Program-made: the position numbers and the translations under genes
DNA from: DASUPK01 sp963736685
GTDB taxonomy: Bacteria; Actinomycetota; Thermoleophilia; Solirubrobacterales; 70-9
Length of the DNA: 64,000 nucleotides
Direction: 5' to 3'
Assembly: GCA_963736685.1 (NCBI GenBank)
Contig: CAVTPZ010000008.1
Location: 5,929-69,928 of the forward strand
Shown here: positions 40,955 to 49,221 of the stretch, piece after piece
How the letters are laid out: each line of letters opens with the position of its first letter
How positions within the stretch are numbered: position 1 is the first letter of the stretch
Notes under the pieces: model-generated
What the model was told of the DNA's origin: nothing
Database searches by the model: none
What the model saw: the letters and a program-made list of their open reading frames with translations, nothing else

Positions 40955-41451
40955 GTCGCCCCGCCTAACCCCTCGATCAGCTTTTGCACGCGGTAGGTCT
41001 TTTGCCCCCGCGGGGTCTCGACGGGAACCGCATCCCCCACCGGCGTATCCCGAAGGGCGCGACCGACCGGGGATTCGATGGAGAGCTTCCCCGCCCCGAG
41101 ATCGGCCTCCGTGGACCCGACCAGTGTCCAGATGTTGACGTTCCCAGTGCCCTCCTCGACGACCTCGGCGGTTCGGCCGAATGCGAACGAGTCAGCCGGG
41201 GCGTCTGCTGCCTCGACCACCGTCGCCTTACGAAGCCTCTCTCGCAGCCGCCTGATCCGCGCCTCCAGATGCCCCTGGTCGTCCTTGGCGATGTGGTAGT
41301 CGGCGTTCTCCTTCAGGTCGCCGAGCTCGCGCGCCTCCTTGATCCGCGCCGCCATCTCGGTGCGGCGTGGGCCCTCGAGCTCCTCGAGTTCGGTGCGGAG
41401 CGCCTTGATGCCCTCCGGCGTGATGGATTCGCTCTGTCCAGCCTCGCTCAT
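40951..41451 (-). CDS. greA: Transcription elongation factor GreA/GreB
   Basis: The 166-aa protein rescues backtracked RNA polymerase. The coiled-coil hairpin has ARELGDLKENADYHIAKDDQ, with acidic residues Asp and Glu at the tip, and ARIRRLRERL. The C-terminal FKBP-like domain has VNIWTLVGSTEADLGAGKLSIESPVGRALRDTPVGDAVPVETPRG. Length is normal for GreA. It has a GGAGG box just before the ATG. The DUF5996 gene follows with ATGA overlap. A second greA elsewhere in the genome cannot be excluded. Confidence 0.93.
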   Translation of the reverse strand: MSEAGQSESITPEGIKALRTELEELEGPRRTEMAARIKEARELGDLKENADYHIAKDDQGHLEARIRRLRERLRKATVVEAADAPADSFAFGRTAEVVEEGTGNVNIWTLVGSTEADLGAGKLSIESPVGRALRDTPVGDAVPVETPRGQKTYRVQKLIEGLGGAT

Positions 41452-41485
41452 GCCTCCACACTATCCGCCCCGTAGGATTCGCCAC

Positions 41486-41740
41486 ATGAGCGATGAGAGC
41501 ATTGCCAAGAGAATCGAGAGGCTGGTCAGCGAGGAGAAGGAGCTGCGCGAGCGCGAGCAGAAGGACCGCGACGACGAGGATTCACTCGAGTCCGACCGCG
41601 AGCGGCTCCGTGCCGTTGAAGTGGAGCTGGATCAATGCTGGGACCTGCTCCGCCAGCGGCGAGGGAAGGAGGAGTTCGGCCAGAATCCCGACGACGCCGA
41701 GGGACGCAACGCCGGCACCGTCGAGAACTACCGGCAGTAG
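41486..41740 (+). CDS. DUF2630 family small protein
   Basis: The 84-aa, highly charged helical protein reads SIAKRIERLVSEEKELREREQ, DDEDSLESDRERLRAVEVELDQCWDLLRQRRGKEEFGQNPDDAEGR and AGTVENYRQ, matching DUF2630. No ribosome site is present. TAGGAT (41473-41478) lies 7 bp before the ATG, so the message may be leaderless. It diverges from greA, with 34 bp between the two starts. The function is unknown. Confidence 0.88.
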   Translation: MSDESIAKRIERLVSEEKELREREQKDRDDEDSLESDRERLRAVEVELDQCWDLLRQRRGKEEFGQNPDDAEGRNAGTVENYRQ

Positions 41741-41746
41741 CCGGAG

Positions 41747-42061
41747 TTAGCCGCCGAGTGGCGACGGCGGGATCTTGGTCTCCCCCTTGACCTCGGGGAT
41801 CACCATCGCGAGGTCGTCCACGTAGCACCAGGACCACTCCTCGCCCGGCTCGAGCGAGCGGATCAGCGGGTGGTCGCTTTCGTGAGCGTGCGCCGTGGCG
41901 TGCTTGTTCGGCGAGTCGTCGCAGCAGCCGACCTTCCCGCACTCGAGGCAGATCCGGAGGTGGAGCCACGGGTCGCCCGTCTTCAGGCACTCCTCGCAGC
42001 CCTCGACGGACTCGGGCAGCTCGGTGATCTCGATCTGATTGAGGTGGGTGCAGGCGGGCAT
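41747..42061 (-). CDS. UBP-type zinc-finger protein
   Basis: The 104-aa protein is a stand-alone ZnF-UBP domain: CTHLNQI, GCEECLKTGDPWLHLRICLECGKVGCCDDSPNKHATAHAHESDHPL. The Cys/His ligands for two or three zinc ions are all present (CEEC, CLECGKVGCC, HATAHAHESDH). In eukaryotes this domain binds free ubiquitin C-termini. Bacterial stand-alone versions are of unknown role. It is downstream of the flavoprotein gene. Confidence 0.88.
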   Translation of the reverse strand: MPACTHLNQIEITELPESVEGCEECLKTGDPWLHLRICLECGKVGCCDDSPNKHATAHAHESDHPLIRSLEPGEEWSWCYVDDLAMVIPEVKGETKIPPSPLGG

Positions 42062-42073
42062 CGTTCACCCAGC

Positions 42074-43420
42074 CTAACGAGCCGCTTTCGCGGTCAGTTC
42101 CATCAGGGTGTCCAGGAAAGCCTCGGAGAAGGTGGGGAACGGCTGGATCACGTCGTTCATCACCGCGAGCGGGATCCCCGCGCGGATCGCGACCGTGGCC
42201 TGCTGCAGCCATTCGCCGGCATCCGGTCCGAGGGCGTGAGCGCCGGTGATCCGCTCGCCGTCGGAGATCAGGGTCATGAAGCCGGGGTGCTTGTCGTACG
42301 CGCGGGTGTAGGTCGACGTGCGCGAGACCGCGGACATCTGGACCGTCGCGGTGTGCGGTCCCTCCGCGTCGCCGACCGAGGCGGCCTGCGGGTCGGTGAA
42401 GGTGACGCGCGGAACCGCCGAGTAGTTCGCCTCGCGGGAGCCGCCCAGGATGTTGTCCGCGGCGATCCGGCCCTGGTACTTGCCGACGTAGGTGAGCGGC
42501 CAGATCCCGGTCACGTCCCCGATCGCCCAGATGTTCTCGCCGGCACGCATATGTGAGTCGACCTCGATGCCCTGCTTGCCGGGTTCGATTCCGACGGCGT
42601 CCAGGCCGATCCCATCCACCCGGGGCCGCCTGCCGGTGGCCACCAGCAGGCAGTCCCCGCGCAGGTCGTCTCGCTCCCCGAAGGAGACGACGAACTGATC
42701 GCCTTCCTTCGTGACCCCTTCTGCCAGGTGTCCGAAGTGAAGCTCGATGCCGTCGTCGGTGAGCGCCTGGCCCAGTGCCTCGCCGAGCGGCTTGGGCTCG
42801 TTGGGCAGCACGTGGTCCATTCCCTCGACCAGCGCAACCTCCGCCCCCATGCGCCGGAACGCCTGCCCCATCTCGACCCCGACCGGCCCGGCGCCGAGGA
42901 TGACCATGCGCTTCGGCACCTTGGTCGCGGCCGTCGCCTCGCGGTTGGTCCAGATGCCGTCGAGGCCGCGGAGGCCGTCGATCGGCGGGATGAACGGATC
43001 CGCCCCTGTCGCGACGACGATGTGCTCAGCCGTCTTCTCGGTGTCGCCCACCGCGACCGTGTTCGGCCCGGAGAACCGGGCCTCTCCCCGCAACAGGTCG
43101 ATCCCCTCGCTGTCCAGCCACTTGACCTGGCCGTCGTCGGTGTGGTCGGAGACCTCGAAGTCGCGCCAGGCGAAGGCGGCCGAGGCGTCGAGCTCCCCGG
43201 TGATCGCCTCCTTCGCGCCGGGTGCATCCCGGGCATCGGCGAGGGCCTCGCCGGGCCGCAGCAGCGTCTTCGACGGGATGCAGGCCCAGTAGGAGCATTC
43301 GCCTCCCACCAGCTCGCGCTCGGCGACGGCAACTTTGAGTCCCCCCTCGGCCAGGCGTCCCGCACAGTGCTCGCCGGGCGAGCCCGCGCCCATGACGATG
43401 GCGTCGTAGTCGTAGCTCAA
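42074..43420 (-). CDS. Pyridine nucleotide-disulfide oxidoreductase-like flavoprotein
   Basis: The 448-aa protein belongs to the lipoamide dehydrogenase/mercuric reductase family: AIVMGAGSPGEHCAGRLA for FAD, the redox pair Cys42/Cys47 in GGECSYWACIPSKTLLR, MVILGAGPVGVEMGQAF for NAD(P)H and NIWAIGDVTGIWPLTYVGKYQG. In the C-terminal dimerisation domain, the usual catalytic HPT-xx-E segment reads FPTFSEAF, so the active-site His is replaced by Phe. It may therefore not reduce a normal disulfide substrate. It overlaps the 68-aa gene upstream (4 bp). Confidence 0.88.
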   Translation of the reverse strand: MSYDYDAIVMGAGSPGEHCAGRLAEGGLKVAVAERELVGGECSYWACIPSKTLLRPGEALADARDAPGAKEAITGELDASAAFAWRDFEVSDHTDDGQVKWLDSEGIDLLRGEARFSGPNTVAVGDTEKTAEHIVVATGADPFIPPIDGLRGLDGIWTNREATAATKVPKRMVILGAGPVGVEMGQAFRRMGAEVALVEGMDHVLPNEPKPLGEALGQALTDDGIELHFGHLAEGVTKEGDQFVVSFGERDDLRGDCLLVATGRRPRVDGIGLDAVGIEPGKQGIEVDSHMRAGENIWAIGDVTGIWPLTYVGKYQGRIAADNILGGSREANYSAVPRVTFTDPQAASVGDAEGPHTATVQMSAVSRTSTYTRAYDKHPGFMTLISDGERITGAHALGPDAGEWLQQATVAIRAGIPLAVMNDVIQPFPTFSEAFLDTLMELTAKAAR

Positions 43421-43623
43421 CCCTCTCCCCCCTGCTTGGCCAGGACGCCCTCCATGTACTTGCGGGCATCGGCGTCCGCCTCATCCGGCGTCCGCCCGTC
43501 CTCGCGCGCGACGATGTAGGCGGCGTAGAACCCGGACCAATGGTGCTTCGGGGCCTCCGCCTCGTAGGGCCCGTGATGCTCCTCGGCCTCGCGCAGCAGG
43601 CCGGCCAGGGTTTCAACGTCCAT
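43417..43623 (-). CDS. Small conserved protein (68 aa)
   Basis: The protein contains LAGLLREAEEHHGPYEAEAPKHHWSGFYAAYIVAREDGRTPDEADADARKYMEGVL. The PKH-W-(S/D)-x-YAAYI-AR pattern is often found appended to glyoxalase-like domains in soil Actinobacteria; here it stands alone. Function is unknown. A GAGGAAACC box precedes the ATG. The following flavoprotein gene starts inside its last codons (ATGA). Confidence 0.75.
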   Translation of the reverse strand: MDVETLAGLLREAEEHHGPYEAEAPKHHWSGFYAAYIVAREDGRTPDEADADARKYMEGVLAKQGGEG

Positions 43624-43660
43624 GGTTTCCTCCTCAGTGGGGTGATCGCCATCCGTGACC

Positions 43661-44395
43661 TTATGAGATGAGCTGCTGACCGCCGTCGATGTCGAAGGTC
43701 GCGCCGGTGACGGCCGTGTTGATCATCAGGTGAACCGCGAGCGCGGCGACGTCCTCCGGCCCGACGACTCGACCGATTGGGAGCGTCGAACGCAGCTCCT
43801 CGCGGCGCTTGTCGAGATCGTCTCCGAGCAGCCTCGCCGAGAGCGGCGTGTCGACGAAGCCGGGCGCGATCAGGTTGACCCGTATCGGCGCCAGATCGAG
43901 GGCGAGGCTGGCCGTGAGCGCGGGCATTGCGGCGGTCACGAAGTTGACGATCTCGTAGCCGCGTCCGATCCGTCGGCCTCCCGTGCCTCCCATGAGCAGC
44001 AACGCTCCCCCGGGCCTGATCCCACCCTCGACCCCCTTAGCCACCTGGAGAGCCTGCACCGCATGGCCAGCGAGTCCGTCACGCGCCTCCTCCGGCTGCA
44101 TCGCGAGGGGAGGCGCGTAGTGGGGAGCGCCGGCGGTGACCAGCACGTGGTCGATCGGCTTCGGGAGATCATCGAGAAACGACCGCAGGGCGTCGTAGTC
44201 GTCTGCGTCGAAGGCGGCCGTGTCCTCTGCTCCCACCTCGCCTGCAGCCTGCTCCAGGCGGTCCGGGTTGCGGCCCGTCAGGACGACCTTGGCTCCCTCC
44301 GCCCGCGCCATGCGGGCGGTCTCGAGGCCGATGCCGGCACTGCCGCCGATCAGGACGACGGTCTGGCCGGCCAGTTCCTCGCCGGCCTCGTTCAT
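43661..44395 (-). CDS. SDR-family protein lacking the YxxxK pair
   Basis: The 244-aa protein has TVVLIGGSAGIGLETARMA for cofactor binding, a VTAGAPHYAPP segment in place of NNAG, and the C-terminal APIRVNLIAPGFVDTPLSARLL and GATFDIDGGQQLIS. The expected catalytic Tyr-x3-Lys region reads RGYEIVNFVTAAMPALTAS, without the standard YxxxK. Such variants occur in a subgroup of annotated SDRs and may bind NAD(P)H without classical catalysis. It overlaps the VOC gene (ATGA). Confidence 0.85.
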   Translation of the reverse strand: MNEAGEELAGQTVVLIGGSAGIGLETARMARAEGAKVVLTGRNPDRLEQAAGEVGAEDTAAFDADDYDALRSFLDDLPKPIDHVLVTAGAPHYAPPLAMQPEEARDGLAGHAVQALQVAKGVEGGIRPGGALLLMGGTGGRRIGRGYEIVNFVTAAMPALTASLALDLAPIRVNLIAPGFVDTPLSARLLGDDLDKRREELRSTLPIGRVVGPEDVAALAVHLMINTAVTGATFDIDGGQQLIS

Positions 44396-44877
44396 CTTCC
44401 CGGCAGGCGCTCGGTGATCTCCTGGAGCACCCAGCCGTTGCCGTCCGGATCGCTGAACGGCGCATAGCTGTTGTAGGAGGTCCGGTTCGGGTCAGGGCCG
44501 GGAGCCGGTCCGCTCTCGCCCATGTGGTAGATCTCGCCGACGTCGACGCCGTGGCCGATCAATTCGTCACGCGCGGCCTCGATGTCGTGGACGGCCACCT
44601 CCAGGCGCTCGATGGAACCGGGCTCGGTCTTGATGAAGCCCTCTCCGAACGAGAACGAGCAACCGGAGCCCGTCGGGGTGATCTGGACGACCCGAACCCC
44701 GGGGGCGGGCTCGAAGTCGATGTCCACGCGCCAGCCGAGGCCCTCGTAGAAGGCCTTCGCCCGATCGACATCGGAGACCGGCAGGGCGACGACCTCGAGC
44801 CTGAACTCGCCGGGCTTCGGCACGTCGCTCCCCTGCGCGGTTGCGCTGCTTGTGTCTGTGCTGCTGTCGTCGCTCAT
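44392..44877 (-). CDS. VOC (glyoxalase/bleomycin-resistance-like) protein
   Basis: The 161-aa protein has a 20-residue polar N-terminus and then one VOC module: LEVVALPVSDVDRAKAFYEGLGWRVDIDF, VRVVQITPTGSGCSFSFGEG, ERLEVAVHDIEAARDELIGHGVDVGEIYHM and FSDPDGNGWVLQEI. The Glu of VLQEI and several His residues could bind a metal. It probably acts on a small hydrophobic or electrophilic compound, in line with the hydrolase neighbours. Confidence 0.9.
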   Translation of the reverse strand: MSDDSSTDTSSATAQGSDVPKPGEFRLEVVALPVSDVDRAKAFYEGLGWRVDIDFEPAPGVRVVQITPTGSGCSFSFGEGFIKTEPGSIERLEVAVHDIEAARDELIGHGVDVGEIYHMGESGPAPGPDPNRTSYNSYAPFSDPDGNGWVLQEITERLPGR

Positions 44878-44902
44878 CTCGAACCTCCTTGGTAGGTGTA
44901 AG

Positions 44903-45625
44903 TCAGGCGGTGGCGCTCTCCTTGGCCGCGCCGCCCGCCGTCTTCTTCACGGCGGCTTCGATCCGCTCCGCGACGGCATCCGGGTGGGAGACCATCGCGA
45001 CATGGCTCGAAGGGACCTCGACGGTGTCCGCGCCCATTCGCTCGGCGAACATGCGCTCCGCGTCGGGGTCGATGGCCTGGTCGTCGGCGGCCACCAGGCA
45101 CCACGAGGGGAGTGACTTCCAGGCCGGCGCGCCCATGACGTCCTCGAAGACGCTCATCGAGACCGGCTGCTGCGCCGCGCACATGGCCCTCGCCTTGGCG
45201 GGATCGACGTCGGCGGCGAAATGTTCGACGAAGTCGTCCTCCGGCAGTCGACCGAAGCCCTTCTCGTCGACGATCAGGTTTGCGAGCGCCGCCGGCGCCG
45301 CGTAGCCACTGTTCACGCCGCTGATCGTCTCGCCCTGGTCCAGCCCGAAGCCCGCGACGTAGACCAGCCCCACTACGTTCGCCGTGTCGTCACCGAGCGC
45401 GGTGATGATCTGTCCGCCGTAGGAGTGCCCCACCACCACGGCCGGTCCGTCGAGCCAGGCGAGGGCCTGACGCAGGCGGGCGACGTCGTCCGCCAGGGAT
45501 GTCTCCGGGAACTGCGGGGCTATGACGTCATGGCCCTTTGCCTGCAGGTCCTCGATGACGGCGCTCCAGGAGGATCCGTCCGCGAAGGCGCCGTGGACAA
45601 GGACGACATTTGGTTGGTCGGTCAT
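44903..45625 (-). CDS. Alpha/beta hydrolase (salicylate/methyl-ester esterase-like)
   Basis: The ATG at 45625 follows AAGGAG by six bases and gives 240 aa. NVVLVHGAFADGSSWSAVIEDLQAKGHDVIAPQFPETSL and the nucleophile elbow VVVGHSYGGQI (Ser in GHSYG) are followed by ADDQAIDPDAE and the late His in VPSSHVAMVSHPDAVAE. This pattern is typical of EstC/methyl-ketone or plant methylesterase-like hydrolases. It is one of several hydrolases in a row on this strand. Confidence 0.88.
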   Translation of the reverse strand: MTDQPNVVLVHGAFADGSSWSAVIEDLQAKGHDVIAPQFPETSLADDVARLRQALAWLDGPAVVVGHSYGGQIITALGDDTANVVGLVYVAGFGLDQGETISGVNSGYAAPAALANLIVDEKGFGRLPEDDFVEHFAADVDPAKARAMCAAQQPVSMSVFEDVMGAPAWKSLPSWCLVAADDQAIDPDAERMFAERMGADTVEVPSSHVAMVSHPDAVAERIEAAVKKTAGGAAKESATA

Positions 45626-45644
45626 TTTCCGCTCCTTGGTTTGA

Positions 45645-46637
45645 CTAGCCGAAGGTGAATACGTAGGCCTGTGCGCCCGGATCGAGGAAGGTGATCTCGA
45701 AGCTCCGGTCTGCGATCGGGCCGCTCTGGCGAACCAGCTGGTAGAGCCTCGCGTCGCTGATCGTGCCGTTGCCTCGCTGGTCGACGTCGATGCCCCGGTT
45801 GCCATTGGGAGGCTCGCCGTCGAACAGGACCAGATAGCGCGTGGAGGCTCCGTCCGTCTGAGCGCCCATCACCAGGTTCACGTCGCGAGCGTGAAAGCGA
45901 CAGGTGATCCGGCCGCCGGGCTCGTTGAGGGTCGTGATCTGCTCCCCCACCGTCCAGTCGCCCGACAGGGACCATTGGTTCAGGCTGAGTCGTGGTGGGT
46001 CGACGTAGAGCCGGCTGCGATCGGGCTCCACGCCACCGGGAGACGCAAGCCCCGTGGCCCGCCCGTAGCCGACGTAGGTCTCCGGTGACTGCAATGTCTC
46101 CCAGTCCGCAGCGAGCTCGACGCCGCCGGGCTCGACCGAGACCAGGTCCTGCGGGACACCCTCCACTCCCGCCTCGCCGAGCAGCTGCTGGATGACCCGC
46201 TCCGAGCGCTCGTAGTCCTCCTCCCCGAAGTGACGATGCCGAATTCGCCCCTGAGCGTCGGCGAAGTAGAGGGCCGGCCAGGCCTCGTTCGCGAACGCCC
46301 GCCAGATGGCGAAATCGTTGTCCACCGCGATCGGGTATTCGACGCCCATCGCATCCAGGGCAGCCTGGATCTTCTCTACGTCGTGCTCGAACGGGAACTC
46401 CGGCGAATGCGCTCCGATCATGACCAGTCCGTGGTCCCGGTAGCGCTCCTCCCAGGCGCGGACATACGGCAGCGTGCGCAGCCAGTTGACGCAGGAGAAA
46501 GTGCAGAACTGGACGACGACCACCTTTCCCCGGAGCCCTGCCGGGGTGAGCGGCTCCGAATTGAGCCAGGTGGTCGCGCCGTCCAGCTCCGGGAACTCGC
46601 CCTCGATCGGCAGCTGCGCCAACGCCACGCGCTCCAC
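45645..46637 (-). CDS. Thioredoxin-like protein with C-terminal DipZ-type domain, atypical active site
   Basis: The 330-aa protein has a TlpA/redoxin fold (LNSEPLTPAGLRGKVVVVQF...RTLPYVRAWEERYRDHGLVMIGAHSPEF, EYPIAVDNDFAIWRAFANEAWPALYFADAQGRIRHRHFGE). A ~150-residue C-terminal domain like that of DipZ proteins follows (YVDPPRLSLNQWSLSGDW, RFHARDVNLVMGAQTDG). The usual CxxC reads C49-V-N-W52: the second Cys is lost, though C45 lies four residues before. There is no membrane domain or signal peptide. It lies between hydrolase genes with 2-bp and 19-bp gaps. Confidence 0.82.
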   Translation of the reverse strand: MERVALAQLPIEGEFPELDGATTWLNSEPLTPAGLRGKVVVVQFCTFSCVNWLRTLPYVRAWEERYRDHGLVMIGAHSPEFPFEHDVEKIQAALDAMGVEYPIAVDNDFAIWRAFANEAWPALYFADAQGRIRHRHFGEEDYERSERVIQQLLGEAGVEGVPQDLVSVEPGGVELAADWETLQSPETYVGYGRATGLASPGGVEPDRSRLYVDPPRLSLNQWSLSGDWTVGEQITTLNEPGGRITCRFHARDVNLVMGAQTDGASTRYLVLFDGEPPNGNRGIDVDQRGNGTISDARLYQLVRQSGPIADRSFEITFLDPGAQAYVFTFG

Positions 46638-46639
46638 GG

Positions 46640-47842
46640 CTAGCGCAGCGACCTGAAGGTCGCCCGGATTTCCTCGGAGAGGATTTGCGGCTGCTCCCAG
46701 GCGGCGAAGTGGCCGCCCACGTCAGCCCGGTTGTAGTGATTGAGCTTCGGATAGGCCTTCTCCGCCCAGCTGCGGGGCGCCGGATAGAGCTCATCCGGGA
46801 AGACGGTCAGGCCGACGGGAATCTCGACACCCTTGACGTCGAAGAACCCGAGCTTGCTCTCCCAGTAGAGACGCGCCGAGGAGATTCCCGAGTTGGTCAG
46901 CCAGTAGTGGGTGACGTTGTCGAGGACGTCGTCACGCGAGAGCCCGCCGGGATCTCCCGCGAAGGCGCGGGCGATGAGCTGATAGCTGGCCTCGTCGTGA
47001 TCGAGCATCCACGCCGCCAGGCCGATCGGCGAGTCCGAGATGCCGTAGAGCGTCTGCGGCCGGTTGCCCATCTCCCCCGCGTAGCCGGTGCCGGTGGCGA
47101 AGAAGTGGACCAGGATGTCGTAGGCCTCCCGCTCGTCGTCCGACAGGCCGTCGGGTGCCGGCTCGCCCAGCTGAACGCCCCTCGAGATCTCGGGCGACAG
47201 CGTCGCCGGCATGTTCGTGTGGATCCCCAGAAGGCCCTTGGGCTTGAGCAGGGCCAGCTGTTCGGTGACGGCATTGCCCCAGTCGCCGCCCTGAGCGACA
47301 TAGCGGTCGTACCCCAGGCGCTCCATCAGCACGGCCCACGCCTTGGCGATGCGAATCGGGTCCCAACCGGTCACCGTCGGGTTGGCAGAGAAGCCGTGGC
47401 CCGGCAGCGACGGGATCACCAGATCGAAGGCGTCGCCTGCGCTCGAGCCATGCTCCGTCGGCTTGGTGAGCGGGTCGATGATCTTGAGCTGTTCGACGGT
47501 CGATCCCGGCCAGCCGTGCGTGACGATCAGCGGGAGCGCGTCCTCGTGGTCGGAGCGCACGTGGATGAAGTGGATGTCCACCCCGTCGATCTCCGTGACG
47601 TAGTGCGGCAGGGCTGCGAAGCGCTTCTCGAATGCGCGCCAGTCGTAGTCGGACGCCCAGTACTCGGCCAGGGCCTGGATCGTGTCGAGGTGCACGCCCT
47701 GAGAGGGATCCACCTCCCGATCAGGCCATCTCGTCGCCTTGACGCGGGCGCGGAGATCGTCGAGCTCGTCATCGGTGACGTCGAATGTGAATTCGCGGAT
47801 CTCCTCCGTGGCGGACGACGAGGTCGAGGCTGTGGCTTCCAT
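46640..47842 (-). CDS. Epoxide hydrolase (EHN-type alpha/beta hydrolase)
   Basis: The 400-aa protein has an epoxide-hydrolase N-terminal domain (EIREFTFDVTDDELDDLRARVKATRWPDRE, TIQALAEYWASDYDWRAFEKRFAALPHYVTEIDGVDIHFIHV). It then has the alpha/beta core: ITHGWPGSTVEQLKII (HGWPG oxyanion loop), the nucleophile Asp187 in QGGDWGN, and the C-terminal GGHFAAWEQPQILSEEIRATF with the catalytic His. It opens epoxides to diols. The paralog at 47880-49112 begins with the same MEAT-rich tail, so the two arose by tandem duplication. Confidence 0.92.
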   Translation of the reverse strand: MEATASTSSSATEEIREFTFDVTDDELDDLRARVKATRWPDREVDPSQGVHLDTIQALAEYWASDYDWRAFEKRFAALPHYVTEIDGVDIHFIHVRSDHEDALPLIVTHGWPGSTVEQLKIIDPLTKPTEHGSSAGDAFDLVIPSLPGHGFSANPTVTGWDPIRIAKAWAVLMERLGYDRYVAQGGDWGNAVTEQLALLKPKGLLGIHTNMPATLSPEISRGVQLGEPAPDGLSDDEREAYDILVHFFATGTGYAGEMGNRPQTLYGISDSPIGLAAWMLDHDEASYQLIARAFAGDPGGLSRDDVLDNVTHYWLTNSGISSARLYWESKLGFFDVKGVEIPVGLTVFPDELYPAPRSWAEKAYPKLNHYNRADVGGHFAAWEQPQILSEEIRATFRSLR

Positions 47843-47879
47843 TGGGGCTCCTTGTGGTCATTGGCGCGCCCGGGCTGGG

Positions 47880-49112
47880 TCAGCGCATTGGCTTGAATGC
47901 AGCTCGCATCTCGGCGGCGAAGAGCTCCGGCTCCTCCCAGGCGGCGAAATGGCCGCCCCTCTCCACCTCGTTGAAGTAGGTGAGGTTCGGGTAGACCCGC
48001 TCGGCCCAGCTGCGCGGGGCCCGGTAGATCTCGCCGGGAAACACCGTGACCGCGGCCGGAAGGGACACTTCTGGCGGCGCCTGGCCGGCCGCCGCGGCCG
48101 CGGCGGCCGCCCGCTGGCTCTCCCAGTACATCCGCGCCGCCGAGGTCGCGGTCTCGGTGAGCCAGTACAGCGTGATGTTGTCGAGGACGTGATCTCGAGT
48201 CAGCCCACCCGAGGGCTTGCCCTCCACGAAGGCGCGCGAGATCTTCTCGTAGGCGTCGGCGTCGTGATCGAGGATCCACGCCGCGAGGCCGGCGGGCGAG
48301 TCGTTCAGCGAGTAGCCGATCGATTGCGGCGACTGGCCCTGCTCCACGATGTAGCCCTTCCTGAACTGTGCCCGAAGCGGGTCGAGGGCCGCCTTCTCCT
48401 CCTCGGTGAGCCCCTCCGGCACGGGCGCTCCGCCGAAGACCGCCGCGGCGACCTCGGGCGGCGGCCGGCGGAGGAAATTGAGATGGAAGCCGGCCAGCCC
48501 CTCCGGCGCCTGGATCGCCATCGTGTCGGTGACGGCGGCGCCGACGTCACCCCCCTGGGCGACGTAGCGGTCGTAGCCCAGGCGGTCCATCAGCTTCGCC
48601 CACGCCTGCGCGGTCCGGCCCGGGTCCCAGCCGACCGAGGTCGGTTGTTCCGAGAAGCCGTAGCCCGGCAGGGACGGCACCACCAGATGGAACGCGTCCT
48701 CGGCATCGCCGCCGTGTGCGGTCGGATCGGTCAGCGGGCCGATGACCTCGAGCATCTCGACGATGGAACCCGGCCAGCCGTGGGTGATGATCAGCGGCAG
48801 GGCGTGCTCGTGATCCGACTTAGCATGGATGAAATGGATCCCGAGGCCGTCGATCTCGGTCATGAAGTGGGGCAGGTCGTTCATCCTCTCCGCGAGCCTC
48901 GCGAAGTCGTAGTCGCCTGCCCAGTAGCGAACGAGTTCCTGGACCGTTGCCAGCTGCACGCCCTGGGTGGCGTCCTCGACGGTTTCCTTCCTCGGTAGGC
49001 GCGACGCCGGTATGCGCCGGCGAAGCTCCTCGATCTGCTCTTCTGGGAAGTCGACCGTGAATTCGCGGATTTCCTGCTCTGCGCCTGACGTGGTTGATGT
49101 GGTGGCTTCCAT
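47880..49112 (-). CDS. Epoxide hydrolase paralog with Ala insertion
   Basis: The ATG at 49112, behind an AGGAG box, gives 410 aa. It shares the EHN domain and core of its neighbour: EIREFTVDFPEEQIEELRRRIP, ITHGWPGSIVEMLEVI, nucleophile Asp189 in QGGDVGA (Trp of the usual GGDWG is Val) and GGHFAAWEEPELFAAEMRAAF. A lid insertion SQRAAAAAAAAGQAPPEVS is absent from the paralog. A three-copy operator-like element lies 73-110 bp upstream, so this gene can have its own promoter within the hydrolase run. Confidence 0.92.
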   Translation of the reverse strand: MEATTSTTSGAEQEIREFTVDFPEEQIEELRRRIPASRLPRKETVEDATQGVQLATVQELVRYWAGDYDFARLAERMNDLPHFMTEIDGLGIHFIHAKSDHEHALPLIITHGWPGSIVEMLEVIGPLTDPTAHGGDAEDAFHLVVPSLPGYGFSEQPTSVGWDPGRTAQAWAKLMDRLGYDRYVAQGGDVGAAVTDTMAIQAPEGLAGFHLNFLRRPPPEVAAAVFGGAPVPEGLTEEEKAALDPLRAQFRKGYIVEQGQSPQSIGYSLNDSPAGLAAWILDHDADAYEKISRAFVEGKPSGGLTRDHVLDNITLYWLTETATSAARMYWESQRAAAAAAAAGQAPPEVSLPAAVTVFPGEIYRAPRSWAERVYPNLTYFNEVERGGHFAAWEEPELFAAEMRAAFKPMR

Positions 49113-49162
49113 CTCCGACTCCTGACCGGTCGTGAATCCCGCCTCACTCTCGTGGTCAGCCG

Positions 49163-49221
49163 AGCCTGCTCTCCCGGCCCGGCGCTCGCGCCCGTGGATC
49201 ACCCTGGTCGACCCCCTGGTC
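49163..49221 (-). promoter_or_regulatory. Operator-like element, copy B
   Basis: Read toward the epoxide hydrolase (minus strand): GACCAGGG (49214-49221), GACCAGGG (49202-49209), five bases, then CACGGGCGCGAG (49185-49196) and, 14 bases on, AGCAGGCT (49163-49170). Copy A before the gene at 51197 has the same order, the same 12-bp period and the same 14-bp gap to AGCAGGCT. This copy overlaps the stop codon of the upstream hydrolase gene. It is a candidate binding site for the LAL regulator at 51325. Confidence 0.65.
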
